This document shows positions 44,843-53,510 of a stretch of DNA of 64,000 nucleotides, in pieces (the first letter of the stretch is position 1; each line of letters opens with the position of its first letter). Made by a program: the position numbers and the translations under genes. The notes beneath the pieces are model-generated. The model ran no database searches, was not told the DNA's origin, and saw nothing but the letters and a program-made list of their open reading frames with translations. Source of the stretch: RHKX01 sp046330415 (GTDB taxonomy: Bacteria; Actinomycetota; Thermoleophilia; Solirubrobacterales; 70-9). The stretch is from contig JAXLSW010000015.1 in NCBI GenBank assembly GCA_046330415.1, positions 90,736 to 154,735 of the forward strand, given 5' to 3'.

Positions 44843-45310
44843 ATGAGCCAAGAGGAGACACCGCAGACACCGCAGCAGCCCGCAGGCCAGCCGCAGGGGG
44901 AGGGCCCGCAGGAGCAGCTCTCGCCCGAGCAGGAGCAGATGCTCAGGCAGATGGAGGAGGAGATGGCGCGGGTCCGCGTCGAGGACCTGATCGCACAGAG
45001 CGTGGTCAGCATCCTCAACCTCTCCGCCCGCCGGATCGTCAAGGAGGACGAGCGCGACCTCGAGCAGGCGCGGGCCGGGATCGACGCGGTCCGGGCGCTG
45101 GCAGACCAGCTCGATCCCGATTCGCAGCGGGAGATCAAGAACGCGCTCTCGCAGATCCAGATGCTCTACGCGAAGGCCGCGGGCGAGACCGCGGCCGGGG
45201 ATGCGCCGTCCCCGGGCGCCGAGAGTGCCGAGGGTGCCACTCCCGGCGGCGAATCCGGTGGCATCCACACGCCGCCCCCGGGCCTCTGGGTGCCGGGGCA
45301 GGACCGCTAG
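44843..45310 (+). CDS. DUF1844-like protein
   Basis: 155 aa. Gln/Pro/Glu-rich disordered N-terminus (about 45 residues), then an all-helical core VEDLIAQSVVSILNLSARRI ... LEQARAGIDAVRALADQL ... EIKNALSQIQMLYAKAA resembling DUF1844, and a disordered Gly/Pro-rich tail ending LWVPGQDR. In Actinobacteria DUF1844 proteins often lie beside infC or small operons of unclear function. No catalytic residues. Confidence 0.72.
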   Translation: MSQEETPQTPQQPAGQPQGEGPQEQLSPEQEQMLRQMEEEMARVRVEDLIAQSVVSILNLSARRIVKEDERDLEQARAGIDAVRALADQLDPDSQREIKNALSQIQMLYAKAAGETAAGDAPSPGAESAEGATPGGESGGIHTPPPGLWVPGQDR

Positions 45311-45395
45311 CGCGCCTTTCGGCGCCCCGAGCGGGAATTCGCCGGGGCCAAGACCCCTCCGTCCGGCCGCTCTGGATACACTTCCGCCGCTTTTC

Positions 45396-45428
45396 GAGCC
45401 GCCTCCGACCTACGACGCGGGGCGGCTC
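45396..45428 (+). promoter_or_regulatory. Hairpin in the hppA leader
   Basis: GAGCCGCC (45396-45403) pairs with GGCGGCTC (45421-45428), ending about 30 nt before the GGAGGG ribosome binding site of hppA. The 164-nt leader is long for this window, so leader-level control is possible. Confidence 0.35.
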
Positions 45429-45474
45429 TCCGTGTGAATCCCCACGAACGTGACCCAACGGAGGGAACTGAACG

Positions 45475-47553
45475 TTGACTGACTTCCTGACCGACCACGG
45501 CGTGATCGTCGCGCTCGTATGCGCCGCAGCAGCGGTCGTCTACGGCGTCGTCGTCACCCAGCGCCTGCTCGCGCTCTCGCCCGGTAACGACCGCATGCAG
45601 GAGATCTCGGGCGCCGTGCAGGAGGGCGCCGCCGCCTACCTGAGCCGCCAGTACCAGATCATCGGCTACGTGGCCATTCCGCTGGCCGTCGCCATCTGGC
45701 TCGTCACCGGCAGCGTCACGACCGGCATCGGCTTCGTCATCGGCGGCCTCCTCTCCGGCGCGGCCGGCTTCATCGGCATGAACGTGTCGGTGCGGTCGAA
45801 CGCTCGCGTCGCTGAGGCCGCCCGCGGCGGTATCTCGCCGGCCCTCGACGCCGCCTTCAAGGGCGGATCCGTCACCGGCCTGCTGGTCGTCGGTTTGGCG
45901 CTGCTCGGCGTCGCCGGCTACTTCGGGATCCTGACGCTGGCCGGCCAGACCGACAAGGAGGCCATCGACGCACTCGTCGGACTCGGCTTCGGCGGTTCGC
46001 TGATCTCCGTCTTCGCCCGCCTCGGCGGCGGCATCTTCACCAAGGCCGCCGACGTCGGCGCCGACCTCGTCGGCAAGGTCGAGGCGGGCATCCCGGAGGA
46101 CGACCCGCGCAACCCGGCCGTGATCGCCGACAACGTCGGCGACAACGTCGGCGACTGCGCCGGCATGGCCGCGGACCTCTTCGAGACCTACGCGGTCACC
46201 TCGGTCGCCGTGATGCTCCTCGGAGTCCTCTACTTCGATACGTCGTTCGCCACCGAGCTGGCGATCTACCCGCTGATCCTCGGCGGCGTCGCGATCCTCG
46301 CCTCGATCGTCGGCGCGCTCTCGGTTCGCACCAAGAGCGACAACGTCGAGGGCGCCCTCTACAAGGGCCTGATCATCTCCGGCGGCCTCTCGGCGATCGC
46401 CTTCTACCCGATCACCAAGTGGCTGATGGAGACCCCGCTCGACCTCGGCGTCATCGATCCGGAGGGCGCGCTGGCCAGCGCCAGCGTCACCGACCTCTGG
46501 TTCTGCGCGCTGATCGGCATCGCCGTCACCGCGGGCCTGTTCGTGGTCACCGACTACTACACGTCGACCCGGTTCCGCCCGGTGAAGACGATCTCGAAGG
46601 CCTCGATCACCGGCCACGCGACCAACATCATCCAGGGGCTCGCCCAGGGCTTCCAGGGCACCGCGATCCCGGCGCTGATCATCGTCGTCGCCATCTTCGG
46701 CGCCAACGAGATCGCCGGCATCTACGGCATCGCCATCGCCGTGATGGCGCAGCTCTCGCTGACCGGTCTGATCGTCGCGCTCGACGCGTTCGGTCCGATC
46801 ACCGACAACGCGGGCGGCATCGCCGAGATGGCCGAGCTGCCCGAGGAAGTCCGCAACATCACCGACCCGCTCGACGCGGTCGGCAACACGACGAAGGCCG
46901 TCACCAAGGGCTACGCGATCGGCTCAGCCGTGCTCGCCGCCCTGGTGCTGTTCGCGGCGTTCAAGATCGAGGCCGAGGAGGAGGCCGGAAGGGTCATCCT
47001 CTTCGACCTGACGAACCCCGAGGTCCTGATCGGCCTACTGGTCGGCGGCATGATGACCTACCTCTTCGCGGCCCTCGCGATCGAGGCGGTCGGTCGCGCC
47101 GGCGGCGAGGTCGTCGAGCAGGTGCGCAAGCAGTTCAAGGAGCACCCCGGGATCATGGAGGGCACCGAGAAGCCCGACTACGGCGGGACGGTCGCGATCG
47201 TCACGGCCGCCGCGCAGCGCGAGATGCTGCTGCCGGCCCTGATCCCGATCGTGGTCCCGGTCCTGATCGGCCTGTGGAGCGCCGAGGCGCTCGGCGGCCT
47301 GCTGATCGGCGTCATCGTCGTCGGCTTCTTCGCCGCGGTCTCGATGACCGTCGGCGGCGGCGCCTGGGACAACGCCAAGAAGCTGATCGAGGACGGCGCC
47401 TACGGCGGCAAGGGCTCGGAGGCCCACGCCGCGTCGGTGACCGGCGACACGGTCGGCGATCCCTACAAGGACACGGCCGGACCCGCGATCAACCCGATGA
47501 TCAAGGTCGCCAACATCATCGCGATCCTGATCATCCCGATCATCGGGTTCTAG
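45475..47553 (+). CDS. hppA: Membrane-bound proton-translocating pyrophosphatase, K+-independent type
   Basis: 692 aa, about 16 membrane helices; TTG 45475 with GGAGGG (45459-45464) upstream. Catalytic loops: DVGADLVGKVEAGIPEDDPR and NVGDNVGDCAGMAADLFE, and near the end SVTGDTVGDPYKDTAGPAINP. The residue that separates potassium classes is Lys474 in VGNTTKAVTKG; K+-dependent enzymes have Ala there, so this one is predicted potassium-independent. Couples hydrolysis of PPi to ion pumping, and in reverse can make PPi. Functional partner in mind: the predicted PPi-dependent phosphofructokinase at 1356. Confidence 0.97.
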   Translation: MTDFLTDHGVIVALVCAAAAVVYGVVVTQRLLALSPGNDRMQEISGAVQEGAAAYLSRQYQIIGYVAIPLAVAIWLVTGSVTTGIGFVIGGLLSGAAGFIGMNVSVRSNARVAEAARGGISPALDAAFKGGSVTGLLVVGLALLGVAGYFGILTLAGQTDKEAIDALVGLGFGGSLISVFARLGGGIFTKAADVGADLVGKVEAGIPEDDPRNPAVIADNVGDNVGDCAGMAADLFETYAVTSVAVMLLGVLYFDTSFATELAIYPLILGGVAILASIVGALSVRTKSDNVEGALYKGLIISGGLSAIAFYPITKWLMETPLDLGVIDPEGALASASVTDLWFCALIGIAVTAGLFVVTDYYTSTRFRPVKTISKASITGHATNIIQGLAQGFQGTAIPALIIVVAIFGANEIAGIYGIAIAVMAQLSLTGLIVALDAFGPITDNAGGIAEMAELPEEVRNITDPLDAVGNTTKAVTKGYAIGSAVLAALVLFAAFKIEAEEEAGRVILFDLTNPEVLIGLLVGGMMTYLFAALAIEAVGRAGGEVVEQVRKQFKEHPGIMEGTEKPDYGGTVAIVTAAAQREMLLPALIPIVVPVLIGLWSAEALGGLLIGVIVVGFFAAVSMTVGGGAWDNAKKLIEDGAYGGKGSEAHAASVTGDTVGDPYKDTAGPAINPMIKVANIIAILIIPIIGF

Positions 47554-47665
47554 TCGCGGCGCCGGAGCGCGCCTGAGGCACGCACCGGTCGCCCACGTGC
47601 AACCAGCACGCGGGCGCCCGGCGCGCGTCGCCAGCCGCACTCCGGCACTCGCGATCCGGCTCCGA

Positions 47666-47694
47666 AGGGCGGTCCCACGGTGTGGGGCCGCCCT
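47666..47694 (+). terminator. hppA terminator hairpin
   Basis: AGGGCGGTCCCA pairs with TGGGGCCGCCCT (one T-G wobble) around a 5-nt loop, followed by CTCTCGTTCTC. Lies 113 nt after the hppA stop; the rest of 47554-47780 shows no gene. Confidence 0.6.
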
Positions 47695-47780
47695 CTCTCG
47701 TTCTCGGGCCCGCTCGGTGGCGCCGGGCCGGCGCGGGACGCTGCGCGGCGCCGGTGAGCTGCTCCGTCATCATCGATGTC

Positions 47781-48008
47781 GTGGCAGGGAAGGAACCGAA
47801 GCGCGAGCGCTCTCTCTACGAGATCGCGAGCAGCTTCTTCGCCGTCTGCGTGATCGTCTTCGCGCTGGCGGGCATGGTCGCCGCGGCGACGGGCGACGAG
47901 GGCGTCGGCTCGGCTGGGTTCGTGATCTGCGCCCTCTTCCTCCTGCTCGGCTGCGGGCGCCTCTACCTCGGGCTGGTGCGCGGCGAGGCGGGTTCCGGGG
48001 ACCGGTAG
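47781..48008 (+). CDS. Small 2-TM membrane protein preceding an APC-USP permease (copy A)
   Basis: 75 aa from GTG 47781; GTG 47754 in the same frame is an alternative. Charged N-terminus (AGKEPKRERSLYE), then two hydrophobic helices (FFAVCVIVFALAGMVAAA; FVICALFLLLG) and a closing G-x-GR-L-Y-L-x-L motif before a polar tail. The closing motif recurs in the 64-aa protein at 50823, which also stands directly before a permease-USP gene. No family recognised; an accessory subunit of the transporter is the simplest inference. Confidence 0.65.
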   Translation: MAGKEPKRERSLYEIASSFFAVCVIVFALAGMVAAATGDEGVGSAGFVICALFLLLGCGRLYLGLVRGEAGSGDR

Positions 48009-48025
48009 CCGCCCACCGCTCGATC

Positions 48026-48031
48026 TATAGT
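48026..48031 (+). promoter_or_regulatory. -10 hexamer TATAGT for permease A
   Basis: Ends 10 nt before ATG 48042, so this permease can be transcribed separately from the small gene upstream. Confidence 0.45.
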
Positions 48032-48041
48032 CGCCATCCGC

Positions 48042-49973
48042 ATGGCGCACCGGGTTCCCCGCGATCAGTCCCTTCAGCGCGTCCATGGCGTCGGCGCCCT
48101 GTTCTCGGCGGCGTACGGGAACGTCGGCTCGTCGATTTACTACGCCCTCGGCGTCGTCGCGGCGTTCGCCCTCGGCCTGACCCCGGTCGCCTTCATGATC
48201 TCGGGGCTGATCTTCGTCTGCACCGCGGCCACCTACGTCGAGGGCACGGTCATGTTCCCCGAGGCCGGCGGCTCCGCGAGCTTCGCCCGGCACGCGTTCA
48301 ACGAGCTCGTCTCGTTCATCGCGGGGTGGGGGCAGATGCTCAACTACATCATCACGGTCGCGATCTCGGCCTTCTTCGTCCCCCACTACCTCGGGGTCTT
48401 CTGGGAGCCGCTGCGCGAGTCGCCCGGCGACGTAATCGGCGGCATCGTCCTGATCGCGGCGTTGGCCCTGCTCAACATCAAGGGGACGCAGGAGTCGGCG
48501 AAGCTCAACCTGATCCTCGCGATCGGCGACCTCGCGACGCAGGTGCTGCTCGTGATCGTCGGCCTCTTCCTCGTCTTCAGCCCTGACACCCTGATCGGGA
48601 ACGTCGACCTCGGTGTGGCCCCGACCTGGGGGGACTTCGCCCTCGGCATCGCGCTCGGGATGATCGCCTACACCGGCATCGAGACGATCTCGAACATGTC
48701 GGAGGAGGCGATCACGCCGGAGAAGACGATCCCGCGCGGCGCCGCCTACGTCGTCGCGGCAGTCATCGGGCTCTACGCGCTGCTGCCGGTGATCGCGCTC
48801 TCGGCGATGCCGGTGACCGAGACGGCCAGCGGCTCCTATACCACCGAGCTCGGCACCACCTACGCCGGTGACCCTGTTCTCGGCATCGTCGAGAACCTCG
48901 GCCTCGGTGCCGGGGTGACGGACGTCCTTCGCGTCTACGTCGGCATCCTCGCCGCCGTCATCCTCGTGATCGCCACGAACGCCGGGATGATCGGCGTCTC
49001 GCGCCTCACCTTCTCGATGGGGCAGCATCGTCAGCTTCCTGAGCGGCTGCGCCAGGTCCACCCGAAGTTCCGCACCCCCCACATCGCGATCATCACCTTC
49101 TCGGTGATCGCCTCGATCGCGTTGATCCCGGGCAAGGCCGACCTGTTGGCGACGATGTACTCGTTCGGCGCGATGCTCTCCTTCACGGTCGCGCACGTCG
49201 CGATCCTGTGGATGCGGCGCCGGTATCCGGATCGGGAGCGACCATGGACGCCGGTCGGATCGATCCGCATACGCGGCGTCTCGCTGCCTGCGAGCGCGAT
49301 CTTCGGCGGCCTCGGGACCGCCGGCGCGTGGTGCGTGGTCATGGTCATGAACCCGGTCACGGCCGCGATCGGCCTCGGCTGGATGGTCTTCGGCGCGGGC
49401 GTCTACGTCCTCTACCGCCGCCACCAGGACCTGCCGATCACCAAGACCGTCAAGGTCGTCCTGCCCGAGCCGCTCGACGTCGAGGAGGTCGAGTTCCGCT
49501 CGATCCTCGTCCCGTTCGAGGACGATCCGTTCTCCGAGCTGACGGTGGGGACCGCCGCTCGGCTCGCCGCCCGCAAGCGCCGCGGGATCCACGTGATCTC
49601 GCTGCTCAACGTCCCCGCGCACCTGCCGCTCAACGCGCCGCTGCCGCGGCAGCAGGAGAAGGCGCAATCCAAGATCGAGCGGGCGAAGCTGATCGGCGGC
49701 CAGCGCGTCACCGGCCACGTGCAGCGGATCCGCCCAGGCCAAGCGCCGAAGGCGATCATCGAGGAGGCGGAGTCGATCGAGGCGAGCGCGATCGTCATGC
49801 AGCTCACCTACCGCGGGCGTACTCCCCTCTACGGGAAGACCCTGCAGGGGGTGCTCGGCCACCGTCCCTGTCGCGTGATCGTGGCCGCCGACCCGACCAA
49901 CGGCGGCAACGGGGCGGAGTCTCCGGCCGAGAAGGTGGCGGTGGCGGCGCAGGCCGTCGAGCCGGACCCGTGA
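48042..49973 (+). CDS. APC-superfamily permease fused to a universal-stress-protein domain (copy A)
   Basis: 643 aa. About 12 membrane helices to residue 470. Helix 1 has the Gly-rich unwound segment AAYGNVGSSIYYALGV typical of APC transporters; ATYVEGTVMFPEAGGSASFARHAFNELVSF follows. After helix 12, residues about 485-625 form a cytoplasmic UspA-like domain (EFRSILVPFEDDPFSELTV ... AKAIIEEAESIEASAIVMQL-like ... GVLGHRPCRVIVAAD). Similar fusions are annotated as amino acid permeases, while KimA/KUP-like members carry K+. The USP domain suggests nucleotide control. Its stop overlaps the start of the PhlG-like gene. Confidence 0.88.
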   Translation: MAHRVPRDQSLQRVHGVGALFSAAYGNVGSSIYYALGVVAAFALGLTPVAFMISGLIFVCTAATYVEGTVMFPEAGGSASFARHAFNELVSFIAGWGQMLNYIITVAISAFFVPHYLGVFWEPLRESPGDVIGGIVLIAALALLNIKGTQESAKLNLILAIGDLATQVLLVIVGLFLVFSPDTLIGNVDLGVAPTWGDFALGIALGMIAYTGIETISNMSEEAITPEKTIPRGAAYVVAAVIGLYALLPVIALSAMPVTETASGSYTTELGTTYAGDPVLGIVENLGLGAGVTDVLRVYVGILAAVILVIATNAGMIGVSRLTFSMGQHRQLPERLRQVHPKFRTPHIAIITFSVIASIALIPGKADLLATMYSFGAMLSFTVAHVAILWMRRRYPDRERPWTPVGSIRIRGVSLPASAIFGGLGTAGAWCVVMVMNPVTAAIGLGWMVFGAGVYVLYRRHQDLPITKTVKVVLPEPLDVEEVEFRSILVPFEDDPFSELTVGTAARLAARKRRGIHVISLLNVPAHLPLNAPLPRQQEKAQSKIERAKLIGGQRVTGHVQRIRPGQAPKAIIEEAESIEASAIVMQLTYRGRTPLYGKTLQGVLGHRPCRVIVAADPTNGGNGAESPAEKVAVAAQAVEPDP

Positions 49974-50776
49974 GCGACGCCGCGGACCTCGGCCCGTGGC
50001 TCGAGCGCCCGCTGAGCCCGGTGGAGCCGGCCGTGCTCGCGTCGATCGAGGCGGGCCCGATCGACCCCGCCGACGCGCTGCCTCGTGACGATCTCGACCG
50101 GCTCCGCGATCCGGCGCCGCTCGCGGTCGAGACCGGCTGGTGCCGGCTTTCCGACGGCGTCGGCTACGTCGCTGTCCGCACCGCCATGCCGGCGGTGGAC
50201 GCGGCTCTCGTCGACTGGTGGTTCGACTGGCATCCGGACGATCCCGCGCGCTACCGGATCTGGCATCCGGCGGCTCACGTCTCCAACCGGGTCGAGAGGC
50301 CCGCGACGGGAGGGGCGAAAGCGCACTGGGGGACCACCCACCATCCCGTCGAGGACGTCGGTCTCGGCGTCACCGACGTCAGGATCGAGTTCAGGTCGCC
50401 GAGCGAGCTGGGGTTCTCCGACGATGCCCTCGACGACGAGCGCGTCGGCACGATCGTCGCCGGGTTCGCGGGTGAGGACGGCCGCCGCCTGCGCCACACG
50501 CTGATGGCACACGTCTTCCTGCGTGACGGCGACGGCGACGGCCTGGTCCTCCGCAGCCGCTTCTGGCTCGGGGCGGCGATCCGGCCCTACGGGCCTGCGC
50601 CGCTCGCCGCTCCACTCGGCCTCCTGCTCAACAGATCCGCCATCCGCCGCCTCGCGGTCCCAGACGTTGCCCCGCCCGCCCTTGCGCGCCACTGCGCGGA
50701 GGAGTACGCGAACCTCGCTGCGCTGCTTCCCGAGTTGCGCCGGGCCGGGATCGCGCCCGCCGCCGCCTCCGCCTGA
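49970..50776 (+). CDS. DAPG-hydrolase (PhlG)-like protein
   Basis: 268 aa from GTG 49970, overlapping the permease stop (GTGA). The stretch ALVDWWFDWHPDDPARYRIWHPAAHVS is characteristic of the DAPG-hydrolase PhlG family, zinc enzymes that cleave a carbon-carbon bond in 2,4-diacetylphloroglucinol and related aryl ketones. Further His/Glu residues (KAHWGTTHHPVED, RHTLMAHVFLRDGDG) could supply the zinc ligands. C-terminal EEYANLAALLPEL helix. No signal peptide. The substrate is probably not DAPG in this organism. Co-translation with a permease suggests uptake plus intracellular cleavage of one compound. Confidence 0.65.
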   Translation: MSDAADLGPWLERPLSPVEPAVLASIEAGPIDPADALPRDDLDRLRDPAPLAVETGWCRLSDGVGYVAVRTAMPAVDAALVDWWFDWHPDDPARYRIWHPAAHVSNRVERPATGGAKAHWGTTHHPVEDVGLGVTDVRIEFRSPSELGFSDDALDDERVGTIVAGFAGEDGRRLRHTLMAHVFLRDGDGDGLVLRSRFWLGAAIRPYGPAPLAAPLGLLLNRSAIRRLAVPDVAPPALARHCAEEYANLAALLPELRRAGIAPAAASA

Positions 50777-50808
50777 GCGGCGGTGCCCTTCGCCGCGCAG
50801 CCGCGGCC

Positions 50809-50814
50809 TAGAAT
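50809..50814 (+). promoter_or_regulatory. -10 hexamer TAGAAT for the second permease module
   Basis: Ends 8 nt before ATG 50823. Confidence 0.45.
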
Positions 50815-50822
50815 CGCCGCCG

Positions 50823-51017
50823 ATGTCGTCCTCCCAGGGAATCGGGACGAGCGGAACCCGCTTGCTCTCGCCGATCATCGCGCTGCTCGGCGCGGCGATC
50901 ATCGTCCGCACCCTGGTGGCGGGCGGCAGCGTGCTCTCCGCGGGCGTCCTGATCGGCGCCGTCTTCGTCGCGATCGGCGCCGGCCGCTTCTACCTCTCGC
51001 TGCGGGCTTCGCGGTGA
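50823..51017 (+). CDS. Small 2-TM membrane protein preceding an APC-USP permease (copy B)
   Basis: 64 aa. Short polar start (MSSSQGIGTSGTR), helix LLSPIIALLGAAIIVRTLVAG, helix VLSAGVLIGAVFVAIG, then G-x-GR-F-Y-L-x-L and two Ser/Arg-rich residues before the stop. Closely parallels the 75-aa protein at 47781 in layout and in the final motif. Its TGA overlaps GTG 51014 of the permease, so the two are translationally coupled here, strengthening the accessory-subunit idea. Confidence 0.65.
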   Translation: MSSSQGIGTSGTRLLSPIIALLGAAIIVRTLVAGGSVLSAGVLIGAVFVAIGAGRFYLSLRASR

Positions 51018-52984
51018 AGGACCGGCGCGTCGGCAGACCGCCCCTGGGTCGCCGCTTCTTCGGGATCCCGTGGCTGTGGGCGGTGGCCCACTCGGCGGTC
51101 GCGTTCTCCATCTACTACGCGCTGGGCGTGGTCGCCGACAACGGCCTCGGGATGACGCCGATCATCTTCGCCGTCGCCGGCCTCGTCTACGTGGTCACGA
51201 CGATGACCTACGTCGAGGGCGGGGCGATGTTCAACGAGCGCGGCGGCTCCAACACGATGGCCCGCCACGCTTTCAACGAGCTCGTCTCCTTCGTCGCCGG
51301 CTGGGCGATCCTCATCGACTACGTGATCGTCATCGCGCTGGCGGCGGTCACCGTTCCCCACTACCTCTCCCCGATCTCCGGCGAGCTCGCCGACGGGACC
51401 TGGGAGGTGGTGATCGCGATCGGGGTCATCGCGCTCGTCGCGATCGTCAACCTCATCGGCTACACGGGCAACCGCCGGCAGGGCTGGCTGGTCGCGCTCA
51501 CGGCCTCCGACCTGGCTCTGCAGATCCTGCTCATCGTCGTCGGCCTCGTGGTGCTCTGGGATCCCTCCTCGCTCACGGCCCAGCTGGACCTGTTCACATC
51601 ACCCTCCCTCAGCGACCTCGCCTACGCGCTCGTCATCTCGATGGTCGCCCTCGCCGGTATCGAGGCAGCTTCCGACCTCGCCCCGGACCTCGCCTGGCGC
51701 CGCGAGGACCTTCGCCACGTGCTGCGCGCCGGGAGCATCGTCGTGCCCCTCGTCTACGTCGGCATGGCGGTCGTGGCGCTGATGGCGATGCCGGTCGTCG
51801 CCACCCCGGACGGGCCGCAGACGGTGCTCTCGACGGTCTATGAGGACGCGCCCGTGCTCGGCATCGCCGCCGCCCTCGAACCGCACTGGCTCTCGGAGAT
51901 CGCGAAGTGGGCGGTGGTGGCGATCGCCCCCCTGATCCTGATGTTCGCCGCCAACGCGACGATGCTCGGCCTCTCCAGGCACGTCTACGTGCTCGCCACG
52001 AACCGCCAGATCCCGAGCTGGCTGGGCAAGCTCGGCAGGCGTCGCTCGACCCCGTTCGTCGCGATCCTGCTCTCGGCCGTCGCCGCGATGGCGCTGGTCG
52101 TCCCGGGTGACATCGAGCTGCTCGCGGGCGTCTTCGCCTTCGGGGCGATGCTGGCCATCTCGATTGCGCATGCGTCGTTGATCAGGCTCCGGTTCTCCGA
52201 GCCCGAGACCGAGCGGCCCTACAAGGTCCCGTTCGGAGTCAGGATCCGCGGCGCCTCGGTGCCGCTGCCGTCGCTCTTGGGCCTGCTTCTGACCGGCTTC
52301 GGCCTGGCCTCCATCGTCGTCCTGCACGGCGGTGCGTTCTGGGTCGGCGGCACCTGGATGCTCTTCGGCCTCGTCGCCTACTTCGTCTATCGCCGGCTCG
52401 TCGAGGGGATCTCGCTCACCGACCGCGTCACGGTTCCCGAGCAGGCGCTGCACAAGCAGGTGCCGGACGTCGAGCTCGAGAGCATCCTGGTCCCGGTCTT
52501 CGGCAAGGGCCTCGACGACGAGATCGTCTCCACGGCCTGCCGTCTCGCCGAGTCCGATCCGCTCCCCGGACAGAGCAAGCCGCGGCTCGAGTTCCTCTAC
52601 GTGATCAGGCTGCCGCTGACGGTCCCGCTCGACTCACCGCCGCCGCCGGAGCGGATCGCCAAGGCGGACAAGGCGCTCGCCAGGGCGCTCGAGATCGCCG
52701 AGGAGTACCCCTCGCTCGAATCGCACGGGAGCTGGACGCCGGCCCGCGACGCCGGCGAGGCGATCGTCACCCAGGCGCTCGAGCGCGACGTCGAGGCGAT
52801 CATCATCGGCGGTGAGCCGCCGACCAAGATCCGTGGCGGCGCCGTGCTCGGGGGCGTCCGCGGCGCAAAGCCGGCGGAGGTCGGCCCGATCACCGAGTAC
52901 GTGCTGCGCCACGCGCCCTGCCGGGTGCTGCTGACGGCCCCTCCCGAGCCCGAGCCCGAGCCGTTCGAGGTTCCCGTCGCGTAG
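51014..52984 (+). CDS. APC-superfamily permease fused to a universal-stress-protein domain (copy B)
   Basis: 656 aa from GTG 51014; longer upstream frame is the shadow of the small gene. Aligns with copy A throughout (TYVEGGAMFNERGGSNTMARHAFNELVSFVAGW). However, the helix-1 segment reads AVAHSAVAFSIYYALGV: the G-x-(V)G glycines of the substrate site are replaced by His/Ala. The C-terminal USP-like domain spans about residues 500-640 (ELESILVPVFGKGLDDEIVSTA ... AIIIGGEPPTKIRGG). The following two TrkA genes match the conserved pairing of such permeases with CeoB/CeoC-type proteins in mycobacteria (Rv2690c-Rv2692, from memory). Confidence 0.87.
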   Translation: MKDRRVGRPPLGRRFFGIPWLWAVAHSAVAFSIYYALGVVADNGLGMTPIIFAVAGLVYVVTTMTYVEGGAMFNERGGSNTMARHAFNELVSFVAGWAILIDYVIVIALAAVTVPHYLSPISGELADGTWEVVIAIGVIALVAIVNLIGYTGNRRQGWLVALTASDLALQILLIVVGLVVLWDPSSLTAQLDLFTSPSLSDLAYALVISMVALAGIEAASDLAPDLAWRREDLRHVLRAGSIVVPLVYVGMAVVALMAMPVVATPDGPQTVLSTVYEDAPVLGIAAALEPHWLSEIAKWAVVAIAPLILMFAANATMLGLSRHVYVLATNRQIPSWLGKLGRRRSTPFVAILLSAVAAMALVVPGDIELLAGVFAFGAMLAISIAHASLIRLRFSEPETERPYKVPFGVRIRGASVPLPSLLGLLLTGFGLASIVVLHGGAFWVGGTWMLFGLVAYFVYRRLVEGISLTDRVTVPEQALHKQVPDVELESILVPVFGKGLDDEIVSTACRLAESDPLPGQSKPRLEFLYVIRLPLTVPLDSPPPPERIAKADKALARALEIAEEYPSLESHGSWTPARDAGEAIVTQALERDVEAIIIGGEPPTKIRGGAVLGGVRGAKPAEVGPITEYVLRHAPCRVLLTAPPEPEPEPFEVPVA

Positions 52985-53035
52985 GCGGCGGCCGCTCGCG
53001 GGCGCCGGGTAGCCGACTCGCCGTGCGCCGACGGG

Positions 53036-53041
53036 TAGCAT
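53036..53041 (+). promoter_or_regulatory. -10 hexamer TAGCAT for the trkA pair
   Basis: Ends 7 nt before GTG 53049. Confidence 0.4.
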
Positions 53042-53048
53042 CGCGCGC

Positions 53049-53510
53049 GTGAAGATCCTCATCGTGGGATGCGGGCGCGTCGGCGCCAGCTTGGCAAGGA
53101 CGATGCTCGAGGACGGGCACGAGGTCTCGTGTCTCGACGAGGACCCCGATTCCCACGCTCGCCTCGAGCTCGGCTTGGAGTCCTCCTGGGAGGACGAGGG
53201 CGGGCAGTTCACAGTCGGCACGGGACTCGAGATCGACGCGCTGCTGACCGCGGGGATCGAGGACGCCGACGTCTTCGTCGCCTCTACCAACGGCGACAAC
53301 ACGAACATCGTGATCGCGCAGATCGCGCAGCGCCGGTTCAACGTCGAGACCGTGATCGCGCGCATCCTCGACCCCTACCGGGCCTCGTGGTACGAGACCC
53401 AGGGCCTGCAGACGATCTGCCCCACCCGCGTCGCGATCGAGATGCTCGAGGCCGACGTGCGCAAGATCTCGGGAGACGGCGAATCCGAGGAGCGCTTCGG
53501 GGATGGCTAA
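53049..53510 (+). CDS. TrkA-N (RCK-type) NAD-binding protein, single domain
   Basis: 153 aa from GTG 53049. Rossmann start MKILIVGCGRVGASLARTML, acidic residues after strand 2 (SCLDED), then VFVASTNGDNTNIVIAQIA and VETVIARILDPYRA. There is no C-terminal TrkA-C domain. Corresponds to CeoB of mycobacteria. It would bind NAD(H) or another nucleotide and gate a K+ transporter together with the next protein; overlap of 8 nt between the genes implies a 1:1 complex. Confidence 0.88.
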   Translation: MKILIVGCGRVGASLARTMLEDGHEVSCLDEDPDSHARLELGLESSWEDEGGQFTVGTGLEIDALLTAGIEDADVFVASTNGDNTNIVIAQIAQRRFNVETVIARILDPYRASWYETQGLQTICPTRVAIEMLEADVRKISGDGESEERFGDG

